Below, piece after piece: positions 1-13,508 of a stretch of DNA of 64,000 bases. The notes beneath the pieces were generated by a model. That model had not been told where the DNA came from. It was given only the letters and a program-made list of their open reading frames with translations, and made no database searches. Origin of the DNA: Heterostelium album PN500 (taxonomy: Eukaryota > Evosea > Eumycetozoa > Acytosteliales > Acytosteliaceae); the NCBI RefSeq assembly GCF_000004825.1, contig NW_008805063.1, positions 620,857 through 684,856 of the forward strand, read 5' to 3'. Position 1 is the stretch's first letter. Every line of letters begins with the position of its first letter. The translations under genes were made by a program, and so were the position numbers.

Positions 1-862
1 TTGTGGTACAGCTTTCTTTTTGTCTTGGGAATCACTCTATGAGACAGTAATGACTGGAAAGACCTCTGGATTCAAAAGCCTTGACTCCTCATCTTTGTGG
101 GACTTCCTCAAGAAGAATCCAGAAGCAGACATTGAATTTACCAAGGGTATGGCTTCAATGTCAACTCCATATCACCAAAATTTAGTTAAAATGGTTGACT
201 TTAGTAGATTCGAAATTGTTTGTGATGTTGGTGGATCTCATGGATTGTATGTTGAATAAAAAAATTTATAAATGGTACTATAATTTTTAATTAATAACAT
301 ATGAATTATATAGATTGCTTAATGAAATTTTAAAGAATTATCCAACTATTAAACAAGGTTTGAACTTTGACCAACCTATTGTATTTGAAAACCTAAACAA
401 ATTAGGAAAAAGGGATCTTGATCCAAGATTCTCAGATGTAGGAGGAAACTTTTTCGAATCTGTTCCTCAAGCTGATTGTTATGTATTCAAGTTAGTATTA
501 CATAACTGGAATGATGATCAATGCGTTCAAATATTGGACAATGTCTCAAAAGCTATGAGAGAAAATGGAAAAGTTTATCTAGCGGAACATATCATGGAAG
601 ACTCTGTCGGTGACTTTACTATAAAGAAAAAATATATTGCTTGGACTGATTTGCGTAAGAAATATTTAATTTTTAATTATAAAATTATTAACACCTAGAA
701 TTTTATTTTACTTTTAAAGATATTATGAACCTGCTGAATGGAAAAGTTCGTAGTAAGTCCGAATGGGATAAATTAATTTCAAGAACCGATTTCAAGATTG
801 ATCAAATAGTGGAATCAGATCAAGAATTAACCCAAAACTATATAATCCTTTCCAAAAAGTAA
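1..862 (+). CDS. O-methyltransferase family 2, 5'-partial
   Basis: SAM-dependent methyltransferase of the plant COMT/dictyostelid omt type, which methylates hydroxyl groups on small molecules; the family includes the enzyme making the differentiation factor DIF-1. Frame is open from base 2, so the N-terminus lies left of the window. Exons 2-246, 314-654 and 720-862 join in frame to 242 residues; members are usually about 330-350, so roughly the dimerisation region is missing. Visible are the SAM-binding motif (VCDVGGSHG, split by intron 1) and the catalytic-His motif LHNWNDD. The end NYIILSKK is typical. Substrate cannot be read from sequence; involvement in polyketide signalling is inference from the family. 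Confidence 0.85.
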
Positions 863-1312
863 ATATTTAATCAACAAACGGAATATATCAAAAGTAGAAA
901 ATTTAGAGACAAAGGAAAAGAGGAAAAAATGTTTTCTATTTCAACAAAGAGTAATTCATGTAACTCTCTTAAAATAAACAATTTACAAAGTATTTGGAGC
1001 TGATACTGCTGTTTACCCTGGAGGAATGCTAGTCAAAACAGATACCTGAGACTATTGGGATATCTCACCAAATATATTTAGGATGGCACCGATTGTAGTA
1101 TAGTATTCATCAGTTGATGAGAGAATATCCAACCAATCTCTTTCTTTCTGTGAATTTCTATGAAAATTTAATACTAATAAACAATTAAAAAATGATTAGA
1201 TATAAGAATAAGATTACAACAAATTAAAATCTTTGATTAATAGAATTAATTAAAGAAAAAATAACTGAAATTGAAGTTCATTGTCGATAAAATATAAAGC
1301 TTTATATTTAAT
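863..1312. other. Intergenic, possible gene relic
   Basis: Mostly A+T-rich 3' flank between two genes. Bases about 990-1115 are less A+T-rich and read coding-like on the plus strand (for example GADTAVYPGGMLVKTD, then DYWDISPNIFRMAP after a stop). I do not recognise the protein. It may be a remnant exon of a lost gene or chance. Confidence 0.3.
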
Positions 1313-4300
1313 TTAACTTCTGAAATCCAAATTGAATAGACAAGCTTTGGCAGTTTTGTCCCAGCTGCCAGAGATGATTGTTGATTCGTAAGTCTTCAAC
1401 GATGAGATACGATGACCATGATTGTGAATGGTTCGATGCGATTTGCCTGTATCTACATCCCAAAGTTTGATGGTACCATCGAAAGAGCCAGACACCACAA
1501 TGTTATTGATAAAGTGATCGACGAGAACCACTTCATCCGAGTGTCCAGAGAGTGTGTGATAGGATTCAGCATAGTTTGAATCCCAAACCTGAATCGTGCT
1601 GTCAGCAGATGCTGTAATGAACTTTTTGTGTCCATCTTCCTTCTTGTGATGCAGTAGCAATGAATTTACACTTCCACTGTGTCCCTGGAGTGTACGAATA
1701 CATTCACCACTCTCCACCGACCAAACTTTGACTTTACCGTCGCATGATCCACTCAACAAAGTATCGGAATCATACTGTAGACATTTCACCCAATCGGTAT
1801 GTCCAGACAATATCTTTGTGGTGCTCATCGTTCTCAAGTCCCAAATCCTTATATTTGTATCTCTGCTACCAGAGATTATCTTGTAACCATCACAAATGAT
1901 ACTCATAATCGGTTGTTGATGACCAACCAGAGTTGAAGATGGTTTAGTTGTTCTATCATCCCAAACACATCTATAATATCAAATTACTTTTGTTAATATT
2001 TTGTTTTGTTAACCATCATATCGTTATAACTTACAATGTATTATCATAGGAACCAGAAAGTATTTGATGACTATCAATATTCTTGATACAACTAATTGAA
2101 CCTTTGTGTCCTCTAAAAGATTTGATCTTTGTACATTTGTTTAGATCCCATAGTTTCAATGTCTTATCGTACGATCCACTGATAATCTTTGAGTCCGATC
2201 CCATTTCGACAGAGTTGACCCAACCACCATGACCGTCGAGCGTACCAAGACATTTGGTGGAAACGATATCCCATACTTTGAGAGTGGAGTCTGCACTACC
2301 GGTTACGAGGGTATTGCTTTCTCTATGATGATTCGTCGCCAGTGTGAGACAGAGAACACCCTCTTGATGACCGGCGAACGTCTTCACGACATAGTCACCA
2401 CGATTCTCAGAGATGTCGCGATAGTCAATCTTTGAGCTCGTCTTTGAGCGTGTCTCACTCCATGCACTCTTGAGATTCATTATACGACTCAGACTACGCA
2501 GTGCCACAACACTGTTGGACTTCTCATCGATGAGATGATTCAGCAGTTCACGTCCTTCGTGAGCATTGCTAGATTTAACACCGATGGGCAGGTATGTCTC
2601 TTTCGTCAGGTAGAGTTTCAACTCTTTGTCGGCATGCTTGTTGCCCTCGACGGCAACATTGGCATGCGATGATTCCAAGTCGTCCATATCCGACATGTCA
2701 CGAGCACGTGTGATATTGGAGACGACTTGCATCATAGTCTCGGTTCGGTCCGAGTCAAAGTTGATAACGGTACACATCTTGTTGACGAAACGACGTACCA
2801 AATCCGGTTGCGAACCCAAATTGATCATGTAGTAGACCTGTTTGGAGAGCAGAGAGAATGCCATCTCACGTTCCTCCAGCTTCATCTTCTCCTGCTGATC
2901 CTCTGGATAGCCACTCCACTTGAGCATCTCCCTCACTATGTTTCCATAGAGTGCTTTACAGCGCTGCTCAATGAGATCAAAGAAGAACTGCTCCCAGAAC
3001 TTGTAGTTCTGCCAGATATCTTGGTTTCTAAGTAGTTCACTGATATGTTCGTTCGTACCTTTTTGAAGTCGATGATAGATAAACGATGCTTCCAAATAGA
3101 GTCGGGTCGATGCGAAATCCGAATGCATATTGGCTTCTCTGAGAGCAGCGCGAAGAATATCACCAAGACAATAGAACATATTATCTGACAATCTAGCTTT
3201 ATGCATTGAATTCTCCAACTTTTCTTGATTCTTGTAGGGTTTGAGTAAGAGTTTACCGAGAATCTGTCTGCCTGTATCAAACTTGAGTAACTCCAGTACC
3301 TGTTGGATGTCAGATTGCTCGGGTAGGACATCGCTTGACATCTTGTTGATAAACAACTCGATGATGGTTACGAATGACTTGTGTTGTTCCTCTGCCATCT
3401 TCAAGAGATTGTTCTCTTTGTCGTCGACACGCTGATGACTATTCAAGTCACCGAATGCAATGGAACTGCAATAGATGTCTAGCGATACAGGTGTTGCTGT
3501 CGATACGAGAGTGGGTGAGGTGACGACAGAGGATGGTGTACGATGATGCGAAGGTGTAGGAGGTGTTACCATCAACTCTTGTTTCAACGCTGGGAATCTA
3601 CTGTGCTCTTTGATCGAGGTGGTAATAGTATTCCTGATGGTGGAGAGAGGTGTAGCGTGAACGGTCGAGTACTTGTTCAACTCGAGAACACCCAACGCCT
3701 GTGGAATGGAAGACTGGCAGAGTTGAGCGAGTTCCTCAATCGACTTTTTGTACTTTTGAGTCTCAACGAGATAGTCAAAGAGGTTCTTCTTTGGCCAGTT
3801 GTGTTGGTCGAGGAAGTAAGAGAATGCCTGTGTCTCCACAAGAGTAGAATAGAACTTGTCACTGGCACTGCCATTCGATCGGCATCTAATGAACTCTTGC
3901 TTGTTGAATAGAGTAATCGGCTTGGGGAATACACGTAGATACTTGAGATGTCTGCGATAGTCAGAGAGCACCGAACAAAAGAATTGAATGAACGCAAGAC
4001 GAATGTGTTCGTTAATGGTTGTTTGTGAAGGTGGTGCAGAAACTGAATGATAAACAGGATGATAATGATTACTAAGTATTCTTTTGTTGTTAGAGCTATT
4101 ACTATTACTACTACTACTACTGCCACTATTTGTATTCAATGTTGAACTTGTTAAATTATTACTATTACTGTTGTTGTGGTTGATACCATTTGTATAGTTA
4201 TATGGGTGATCACCGCTAAATGATGGATCAATCGGTGACATTGTATTTAAACTAAAGTTTGGTAGATCTGAAGAGAGTAGCTCGTAATGAACTACCTTGC

Positions 4301-7300
4301 GTAGTTGGTGAACGAGTTGTGCTGCTTCTCGCTCGGGTAGAGTGGCAGCACGACTTGGATCTTGACCATCAGGCAACATCACAATATTGTTATCGAGGTC
4401 GGCAACTACAATCTCACTCATCAGATTCTCTTCATTCAATATGTTATGACTATAAGACTTGTGAATACCCATAATAAATGGGAATGGTGAATAGACATAC
4501 TCCAACAACAATTCTGGTAGAATAGGTACATATACATGTGGCTATAGATAGATATAACAATAATTATTAAGATTAAGTAAGTAAATGAAAATAGTTATTC
4601 TATTAATTAATATTATATGTAAAAATAACAACATACCCATGTAAATGGATGTAATAAAGATGATAATATCTCTGATATCGATGTTAAAAGTGAATACTGT
4701 GAAGAGATAATAACAATCTTTTCTTCCATTAAAATACATTTGAATAGTAGTAGTACATTCTTTATATCTAAACATTTAAATAGCAATGAATATGGTAACT
4801 AAAAAAAAGGTTTGATTAATATAATTATTAATAATGATAATAATAATAATAATAGTAGTGTTTACTTACATCTGATACTGGTAAAAGACATTCAGGTAAT
4901 CTTTTAAGTGTTATTGTGTTGTTGTTAATTGTGTAGTTTACATTGTTTACTCCTAGAGTTGGTAGTGGTACCTCTTGAATCATATTATATATACATCGTT
5001 CAATGGGTTGTGGCGTGGTTGAGAAGAATACCTTTTGATAGATTTCATTCAGACATATTCTAAAGAAACTGTAAAAAGGATAATGAGAGATAAAACATAT
5101 ACACTTTGGTACATAGATTGTTGATGATACTAATTGATTCGATGAATTACTATTGCTATTGTTTATGTTGTTGTCACTATTACTACTGTTGCTATTACTG
5201 TTGTTAACACCGTTAGCACCACCAGCACCGCTATTACTATTACTATTATTATTGCTATTGATAGGTGTTACAATAGGTAGATTATGTACACTGGTTGTAT
5301 GATGTAACAATATCTTTGAATCAATGATACCTGAATGTTGTACAACACCATTGATATCTTTGTTATCGTCACCTACAACTGCATTCGATTCATTGTCAGC
5401 ACCATTATTACTATTACTACTACTACTAACACCACCGTTGTTGTTAACATTGAAGTTTGGTAGTGGCAACGACATGCTACTCATAGAGTTTCGTCGCTTC
5501 TTTATCTCCGACGCCATATCGTCAGACATTGGTTCGTAAAACATAAGACAAGACGCATAGAAACGCACACCGGTTTCATTGGTGAGAACGAAAGGGAAGA
5601 ATGAAGGTGCTTGCTCTTCGGTGACCAGCTGAACACCCTTTGGAAAGCAATACATCCAAATGTGATTCGGCAGTACTTCGTCGTCTTTCTGCGGATAGCA
5701 ATCTAGCAGTTCACCTTTGTACGTTAGATCGAGTGGATCGATCGACTTGACCGACGATTCATAGCGTTGGTCGAGCGGCTCCAACTTTGACGAACAACCG
5801 ACCACGTAGAAATAGTCAATTGGTCGCGTCGGCTGATATCGCTTCTCCTTGTCTTTCTTTTGCTTTGCTTCCTTTGCTTTTCGACGCTCTTCCTGTCTCT
5901 CTTTCTCCAGCTGTTTCTGTTGTTCCTCCTCTTCGCGCTGTCTCAGCTTTTCACGAGCTCTTTCCTTCTCGCGCTCAATCGCCTCTCGCTCCAGCTCCTT
6001 TGCACGCTCACGCGCCAGCTGCTCCTCGATAGCAGCAACACGCTCATCCTTTACCTTCTTTCCACTGTTCTCAGTCTTATTGCTATCGATCTTTGATGTT
6101 ATTTTCTTTGTAAACTTACGGATCTGACTACCACCCTTGCCAATGATAGACATCTCTTTCGCTCCACTCACACTACCGCCGTCTCTCATACTAGAATCTC
6201 CTCTTTGTTGTCTACCATTTGGAACTTGTTGTTGATTTTGTATCTGTTGTTGTTGTTGCTGCTGCTGTTGTTGATTCGATTGTTGTTGTTGTTGATTTGT
6301 TGTTGCTGATGGTTGTTGTTGTTGTTGTGTTAATTGATGTATATTCTGACTGCTACTACTCGATGTCATTCCAGTCGATGATGAATCATCGGATTTCGTT
6401 GAGGAAGTGTCGTCGTTGTTCAACAAAGTGATGTCACGCACCTTTACCAACATTCTGATCTTCAACTCCACACTGTTCTGTCCGTTGTTGTTTGAGTGGT
6501 GCGACGATCCACCGACCAAGTTGGTCGACGAGAATGTGGTGGCACGCTTCTCAACTGGCGACCATTGGTCAACTACCCAACTATCGACCAACACCGTTGT
6601 AGCAGTTGAAGATGACGATGACTCTGTAGCTGAAGTATGTCCACCACCACCACCACCATTTGCACCAACATTATTCATTGATGAATTATTATTACCAGAC
6701 GATGAATTCAATGATACAGACTGCAAATTTGGTGAATCTGCAGAAACATTAACACTATGTCTAAAATTTCCAACCCCATTGTTATTACCACTATTACCAC
6801 TGCCACTAGTCGAATTAGATGGATGTAAAGATTGTTTAACAGTTCCAATTCTAACGTTATTTCCCAATATATTCTGACTGTGAATTGTAAATATTATTTC
6901 ATCTATACTTGATGTTGTTGATCTAATAATAATAATAATAATAATAAAGTGGTTTGTCAATAATCTAATCTTTCCTTTTTGTTTTTAATTTTACTATAAC
7001 TATTATTATTATTACATACATTGTAAACTTATCATTCCATAATGGATTCATTGTTTTCTTTTGAGTTCTTGTCTTGAATTTCTTGCCATCGACTTTAAAT
7101 TTTATAAACATGTCTTTCTCGTTGAGATTCTTTCCAAGGATCTCCTCTATATAGATTGTGGTGAGTTGTGATGTGGTATAGGTCGAAACGATTGGTGGCG
7201 ATGTGATGAGTGTGGTTGTTTGTTGTGGTGGTGTTGTCGGTGAACTTGGTGACTGTTGAACAGGTGAAGAAGCTGTCACTGGCGTAGATGAAACAACTGG

Positions 7301-7309
7301 CGACGACAT
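1313..7309 (-). CDS. C2-DENN-WD40 protein (DENND3-like Rab regulator)
   Basis: Probable Rab guanine-nucleotide exchange factor. Five exons, 7309-7020, 6922-4870, 4798-4637, 4541-2035 and 1970-1313, join in frame to 1,889 residues, all at GT-AG borders. Order of parts (approximate residues): C2 domain 45-255 with a low-complexity insert; poly-Q 290-330; highly charged coiled coil rich in E/R/K 388-456; upstream DENN from about 462 (IDYFYVVGCS); long Asn/Ser linker; core DENN about 695-880, including HPFTW|PHVYVPILP across the third intron; downstream DENN about 1010-1095; eight WD40 repeats 1551-1889 (GH...WD pattern). Animal DENND3 also joins DENN to C-terminal WD40 and acts on Rab12; the N-terminal C2 would add membrane binding. 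Rab specificity is unknown. Short shadow frames split it, but the domains only make sense as one gene. Confidence 0.85.
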
Positions 7310-8680
7310 TCTCCCCTTTTTTTTTATTTATTTATTATTAATAATAATAATAATAATAACTACTAATATTACAAAACAAAGAAACAATGATAATAGTACT
7401 TTTTATATAGATATTGTTTTTTAATATTACAAAAAAATAAAATAAAATTAGATTTATAAATATATTAAAACAAAGAAAAGATTGATTGATTGATTGATTA
7501 AATTATTGTTGTTTTGATGTCTTTTTTGTATCTAATCTTAATTTTAAATAATATAATATTATGCTATATATCTATAAACTTTCTATCTATCTAAATTTTA
7601 TTTTATAATTTATTTGAAAATTTAATTGATTTCAAATTTTTTGTTGCCTGTAAGGAAATCCTTTGTGTTTTAAATGAATTGATTTGCTTTTAAAAATTAT
7701 ATCTAATGATTTGGATTATTTTGGAATAAAAACAAAATGATCAAAAATTTGTTTTTTACGTAATTTTTTTTTAAACAAACTTTTTTGTAAAAAAATAAAT
7801 TAAATAATTATTGGTGTTTGTTTCTTTGTTTGATTGTAATTAAATTAAAGAAAATGATTTTATTTGTTTTATATTGGTAAAGATTATTTAATTTGATATT
7901 TTTTAAAAATAAAAATAATTAAAAATCAATAATATTCAATTTCAACTCAAACAACCAATGATCAAAAAAAAAAATAAATAAAAAAAAATACAAAATCATA
8001 AAAAGTAATAGTATGATCATCCATAATATGTATTTTATTCAATAACTTCTCTTATTTATTGTTCATTGATATTTATGTGTATAAAATGGTGTTATTTGTG
8101 TTTGTGTTATGTTTTTGTGTGGTTGGCGATGAATTTATATTGTTTTTTTTTTATTTGATTTTTAACGGTAAAATTAAATTGAAGTGGATGATGGTTGATT
8201 CTTGTAACGAATGTAACACTATTTAAATATTATACATTCCCAAAAAAATATTTCTAAAAAAGACTATTTTTTAACTCTTTCCAAAAAATATTTATTTTTA
8301 ACTACATTGATGAGGAAACTGGAAAATTGGCAAAAATCACTTGTTTTTTAAGAAAAATATAAAAACAATATAAAAAAAATAAATAAATAAAAGATTAGTC
8401 TTTAATCAATCTTCCGACTTGAAGGATCGATATCCAAGTTCTATAAAAGGAATCAATAGGATCAGTCTTTACCAAAAAGAGTTTTCTCTTTAAACCAAAA
8501 TTAAATAAATTAAATTAAAAAATTCATTATTTTTTGCACAAGGGTACCCTGTTTTTTTTTTATGAAAGTTTTTATCAAAAAAACGAAGCAATGACTTCAT
8601 TAAAATAATTTCTTAAAAAATAGTTTCATTAATCTAATCTTTATTATAAATATTTAATTTTATAAGTTTAATATTGTATA
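7310..8680. other. Divergent intergenic region
   Basis: About 1.4 kb between two divergently transcribed genes, so it should hold both promoters. Very A+T-rich with many homopolymer A and T runs and short trinucleotide repeats (around 7330-7360). A slightly more complex segment at 8395-8490 has no recognisable gene or RNA signature. Confidence 0.6.
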
Positions 8681-9867
8681 ATGACAGGATCATCAGCTGC
8701 TGCTCAAGGAGCTAAGGATAGTATTGCTGGCACTGTTGCAGGTGCTGCTTGCTTATTTACAGGGTGAGTTTTGATTAGTCATTATTGTTGTTGTTGTTTG
8801 TTATTGTTCTAGAATCTTTGTTTAATATTACACTATATAGTCAAAAACATCAAGGTTGTTGTTTATCAGGACATCAACTAATAATGAGAAATTAATTATT
8901 CACATGATAAAAAATGAAATTCATAACTTCATGAAGAATTTTCAAAAAGTGTTACTTTTACTAACACTTTTTATTTTATTTGTTTATAAAAACAATGTAA
9001 TTATTATTTATAGACATCCATTCGATACCATTAGAGTTAGATTACAGACTTCGAGTACACCGGTCGGAATCATAGAATGTTTGAAGAATACAGTGCAAAA
9101 GGAGGGTGCGATGGCACTCTACAAGGGTGTGACGAGTCCACTGTTTGGAATGATGTTTGAGACGGCGGTGTTGTTTGCCGGTTACGGTCAGATGAAAAAG
9201 CTGATTCAGAAAGACCCGACAAAGCCACTAGAACTCTGGCAATACAGTGTTTGTGGTGCCGGTGCCGGTTTCACTGCCACTTTCGTGTTGACACCGGTCG
9301 AGTTGATCAAGTGTCGTCTTCAAATCCAAACAACAGGACCACAGAAATACAACGGATCATTCGATTGTTTCAAGAAGATCATCAAAGAGGACGGTGTCGC
9401 CGGTCTCTACAGAGGAATCATACCGACACTGGCCAGAGAGATTCCCGGTAACATGGCATTCTTTGGTGTCTACGAAGGTTTGAAACGTCATTTTAGAAAA
9501 ACAACTGGAAAAGAAGATTTACCATTACAATATTTAATTTTCTCTGGTGGAATTGGTGGAATTGCATATTGTAAGTTATATATAAATATGTTTGTTTGTT
9601 TGTTAATTATCTATAAATTAATAATATTATGTATTTTTTTTAGGGAGTATTTTCTATCCAGCAGATGTAGCGAAATCTAGTATTCAGGTGAGTGATGGTG
9701 GACCAGCACCCTCATTGACAGCGACATTGAAAAAGATTTACCAAAAAGATGGTGTCAAAGGATTATATAGAGGATATGTTCCAACAGTACTGAGAGCATT
9801 CCCAGCTAACGCTGCAATGTTTTCAGTCTACGAAGTTGTAATAAAATTACTTGACAAAGTAATGTAA
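8681..9867 (+). CDS. Mitochondrial carrier (SLC25) protein
   Basis: Inner mitochondrial membrane solute carrier. Exons 8681-8763, 9014-9570 and 9644-9867 give 287 residues, the usual length of about 300. Three repeats each carry the carrier signature: HPFDTIRVR, TPVELIKCR and YPADVAKSS, and the repeats end in the usual G.LYRG-type motif (ALYKG, GLYRG, GLYRG). ETAVLFAGYG and RAFPANAAMFSVYE place it nearest the carnitine/acylcarnitine and ornithine carrier branch; the exact substrate is not decided by sequence reading. The third signature ends KSS rather than the usual K-x-R, so the matrix salt-bridge network may differ there. The first intron (250 bases) is long for this organism. The ATG lies just before the first repeat, so no cleaved presequence is expected. 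Confidence 0.85.
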
Positions 9868-10475
9868 TAAAGATATTATATATGAAAAAATATTTAAAAA
9901 TAGATGGAATCTCCAGAGCAACATCATTTCATTTCCAATTATTTGAATTGTTTGTATTTTTAAACAGTTTGAAAGAAACATAAATTCCAAGATACTTTGT
10001 TTTCGAAATGAAGATGGGCAATGGTTTAATTGGAGAGCACAATGTGCGTTGTTCGAAATTTCAATTCAATTTCATTAAATGTATATCTTTCAAAAGAAGA
10101 TATTCATCATTCCTATTTTTGGTTAAAAAAAAAACAAAAAAAAAAAAAGATTTAATTTAATAGATAAATTTAATTCGGATTCCGAATCAACTGTGTGGAA
10201 ATCCATCAAATTTAATTCTCAAAAAAAATAAAAATAAAAAAAAATATTAATTTTTTAATATAAAAAAATAAATTAAATCATATTATAAGGGGGGGTTGTA
10301 TATATGAAAACAATGCAACACACAACTACACTCTACAAATTCTTATTATCTTGTTTGATTTAGTTTATTTTCAATAACATTAAGCAATCTTTTATCATAG
10401 ACATCTATTTTTATTTTGTTAAATATAATTATATTATATAATATCTATTTATATAACATACATTAATATAAAAAT
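9868..10475. other. Intergenic
   Basis: Tandem-oriented spacer, A+T-rich with A-runs near 10118-10150 and 10220-10260. It includes an isolated G6 run near 10290. No gene, RNA or repeat family recognised; presumably 3' flank of the carrier and promoter of the phosphatase. Confidence 0.5.
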
Positions 10476-11886
10476 ATGAAATTAACAATTCTACTAATAC
10501 TAACACTATATATAATATATAATATAGATGCAAAAAAGATGTATGTATTTGAATTGTTGTTGTAGTAGAAGATTTAACTGTCAATAATAGAAAAAAACTA
10601 ACATACTTTTATTTTATATGTCCAAAATAGAAATACAAAGTTAAATTTTAAAAATGATGGAACCTTTAAAATTGTAAATAATATACTTAAAAGTTTTGTT
10701 TTTATTTTTTGGTTGGTCATTTTCTTTATCTAATTTAATGATTGTTTATTTATTTCGTTTGATTAGTTACAATTTACAGATTTACATTATGGTGAAACCG
10801 ATGAGAAAGATAATAATTCACAGGCAGCTCAAACAGTGATTTTAAAGACGGAACCCGATATCGATTTGGCAGTGATGACTGGCGATTGTGTAAGTGGCTA
10901 TGCTTGGAACGGTTCTAAAGGCTGGTTTGTTGAGAAGTATACTCATCTTTTGCAGCCGCTGATCGCTGCCGATGTTCAATGGGCACTGGCACTAGGCAAT
11001 CACGATGACCAAGCCGACTTAAACCGTCGTCAAATCATAGATTTCGACATGAGCTTTCAGCAGAGTCTGACCATCCAAGGTCCCGAAGGTATCACCGGTG
11101 CTTCCAACTACTACATTCCCGTACTGAATGGTGATGAACCAGCGCTGATTCTCTACTTTTTCGACTCGAACGATGACAACTGTCAGAATATCACTGGTTG
11201 GGGATGCGTTTATCCAGATCAAGTTCAGTAAATATCTATATATATATATATATATATATATACTAATTTGCTAATCTTTTATTCTTATTAAATAATCCTA
11301 ACATCTTCTCTAACAAACAATTAGGTGGTACACTCAAACTTCACAAGCACTGAAACAAAAATATGGTAAGACCATTCCGGCAATGGCTTTCATGCACATT
11401 CCTATTCCAGAGTATTTGGACATGTGGAATTTCTATCCTGTGAACGGATCGCTTGAAGATACCGGTGTGTGCTGTTTCTCTGTGAACACCGGATTGTTTG
11501 CCGCTTTCAGAGAGATGGGTGACGTTGTCGGTGTCCTCTGTGGACACGACCATAACAATGACTTTATTGGAATGTACAACGGTATCCAACTGGGCTATGG
11601 AAGAAAAACCGGGTATGGAGCATACGGTCCACCACCAGGATGGAAACACGGTGCCAGAGTGATCGAATTTATCGCGTCGCCATTCTCATTCAAGACATGG
11701 TTGCGCTTCGAAGATGGAACCACCGAAGAGACACAGACACTTCATCAGCCAAACTTGAGCGAAGAGTGGAATGCTTGCTGCGACACTGTTGGATTCGTCA
11801 ACCACAGCATGATTGTTTCAAACTGCAGATCCTATGAACAGGAATTCGTATCACTACATGGAAGTTCATCTGAAAAAGTACATTAA
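10476..11886 (+). CDS. Secreted calcineurin-like metallophosphatase
   Basis: Metal-dependent phosphoesterase of the purple-acid-phosphatase-29-like group. Exons 10476-10540, 10631-10673, 10767-11227 and 11325-11886 join to 376 residues. The tiny first exon encodes a hydrophobic signal peptide (MKLTILLILTLYIIYNIDA), so the product should enter the secretory pathway. Metal-ligand blocks are intact and in order: FTDLHYG (DxH), MTGDCVSG (GD), ALGNHDD (GNHD), a His in MAFMHIPIPEY, and CGHDHNND (GHDH). The length and motif spacing fit an active enzyme. Intron 3 contains a TA dinucleotide tract. The physiological substrate is unknown; extracellular or lysosomal phosphate scavenging is inference. Confidence 0.85.
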
Positions 11887-12208
11887 TTTACAAACACATC
11901 ATTCCCAGCTTAACTTGTATCAACTACCCTCTAATTACTATTATCACAATTAACAACTCTCATCACTTTCAAAACTCAATCAAAATTGTTGTAAATATCT
12001 ATAACACAATAATGCTATTATCATCAAGATTGTTTGTATCTGTATATATATATCATAAAAACTATTATTATTATTATCTTACTTTTCCAATAAAAAATAC
12101 TTTTTTTTTTTATTCTTTCTTTAATTTAATTAAGACTATTTAATATATATTTGGTTTGTTTTTACTTTAAAAAAACAAAATTGTAAAATAGAGTTGAAAC
12201 ATGTTTGA
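11887..12208. other. Convergent 3' spacer
   Basis: Short A+T-rich gap between two convergent genes, presumably holding both polyadenylation regions (AATAAAAAA near 12090). Nothing else seen. Confidence 0.6.
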
Positions 12209-13508
12209 CTATTTATGTGATTCCTGAATGTCATGACTCTTTAGAGATTCTTCAAGTACATCCTTAATGAAAATGATGAATGAAAAATGATTCTCTGGAA
12301 TATCCTTTTCATAGAAGTAACAACGCCAGTATTTGATTTGTTCATCCTCCAACATAATCATTGAAAGATCGATATCTTCACATCTTTCTTTGTTATCTCT
12401 TTTAGTTGCACCAAATAACTAATATAAAATATTCGTAAAATATTAATATCAATTATAATTAAGAGTTATTAAATTAATTCTTTACTTACTTGAATGTAAA
12501 TTGCAACATTTGGTTGTGTATAATCATATAGTATCTCTAGAATACTTGCACCGATATCCTCGAAATCATTAAGGAATTTCTTTAGACCAAGGACACAATC
12601 ATCCTTTCCAACGTGAACTCTCCAAGGTGGTCTTATCTCAACGTCCTTATGAAGAGTACCACTCCAACCGCCAATATCGGCATTCTCCAAGTAAGAGAAC
12701 TTCTTTCGTACGAAATCACACATTTCACTGGCAGTGTGTTTCTTTGGTGGTTTCCTATTTCTCATCCAACACTTTTCTGATATTGGTTCATCTATATTTC
12801 TAATGAACGTGAAATAATAAATAAATTAGAATAAACACTTTAAACAACTAATAAATATTAATAAATAATACAATACTCTATAAATCTTGAATAGAATGGA
12901 TCTCTCCAGATATACCAAGTTTTAATTGTATTCTCTTTCGATAGCTTCATAAACCATACAACCATTTTCTCATGATAGTACTGATCCTTCTCTTTCTTTC
13001 TTCTTGTGATCCACTCTGAACAAACCAGCATCTTTTCACTGTCATAATAGAATCTATTGAAGAAATATTTTAATATTCCTTTATTCTTTTTACTTAGAAA
13101 TTCCTAATTAATAGAATATTAAATAATGAGTAATGATTAATGATTAACTTTAAACATTATGTTCATTCAAAAACATACTTGAATTGAAATTCTTCCAATG
13201 ATCTCTTCATTAATTCTATTTAAAACTGCTTTGGGTTCTAAATATTCATCTAGTTTTGTCCAATCGCTTGTAGACATAATATTGCCTAGATCCATAAGCA
13301 TTGAATGTATTTTTTTTCTCTGATCGGCATCATGGATTACAATTCCATCTTTTACTGGATAATTTCCTTTCTCCTATACAGAATAGAAAAATTGTCAGCC
13401 ATGAGGAAAATAAAAACACATAAATCTCTCAATACCAACCTCTGTAGAGATACTAGGTTTACTCTGACTCTTTTTTATGTTTTTTTCATTCTTATGTATA
13501 GATGCCAT
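12209..13508 (-). CDS. Uncharacterised protein, NTF2/SnoaL-like
   Basis: Five exons, 13508-13440, 13373-13179, 13103-12877, 12799-12490 and 12418-12209, join in frame to 336 residues. I do not recognise a named gene. The C-terminal half (from about residue 195) has the rhythm of an NTF2/SnoaL-like alpha-beta barrel: a Trp-rich first helix region, RPPWRVHVGKDDCVLG, then alternating beta strands ending YWRCYFYEKD. The N-terminal half may hold a second, more diverged copy (SDWTKLDEYLEP onward). There is no signal peptide or membrane segment. Proteins with this fold range from enzymes to binding scaffolds, so no function is proposed. The gene structure is supported by frame continuity at all four junctions. 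Confidence 0.6.

Noticed and set aside
5787-6127. Plus-strand open frames opposite the DENN gene
   Set aside because: They are shadows of the charged coiled-coil coding region on the minus strand, giving Leu/Ser/Phe-rich nonsense.
8856-9013. In-frame extension upstream of the carrier's second exon
   Set aside because: It starts at a non-ATG codon, is A+T-rich intron-like sequence, and the proper exon at 8681 joins cleanly to the first carrier signature.
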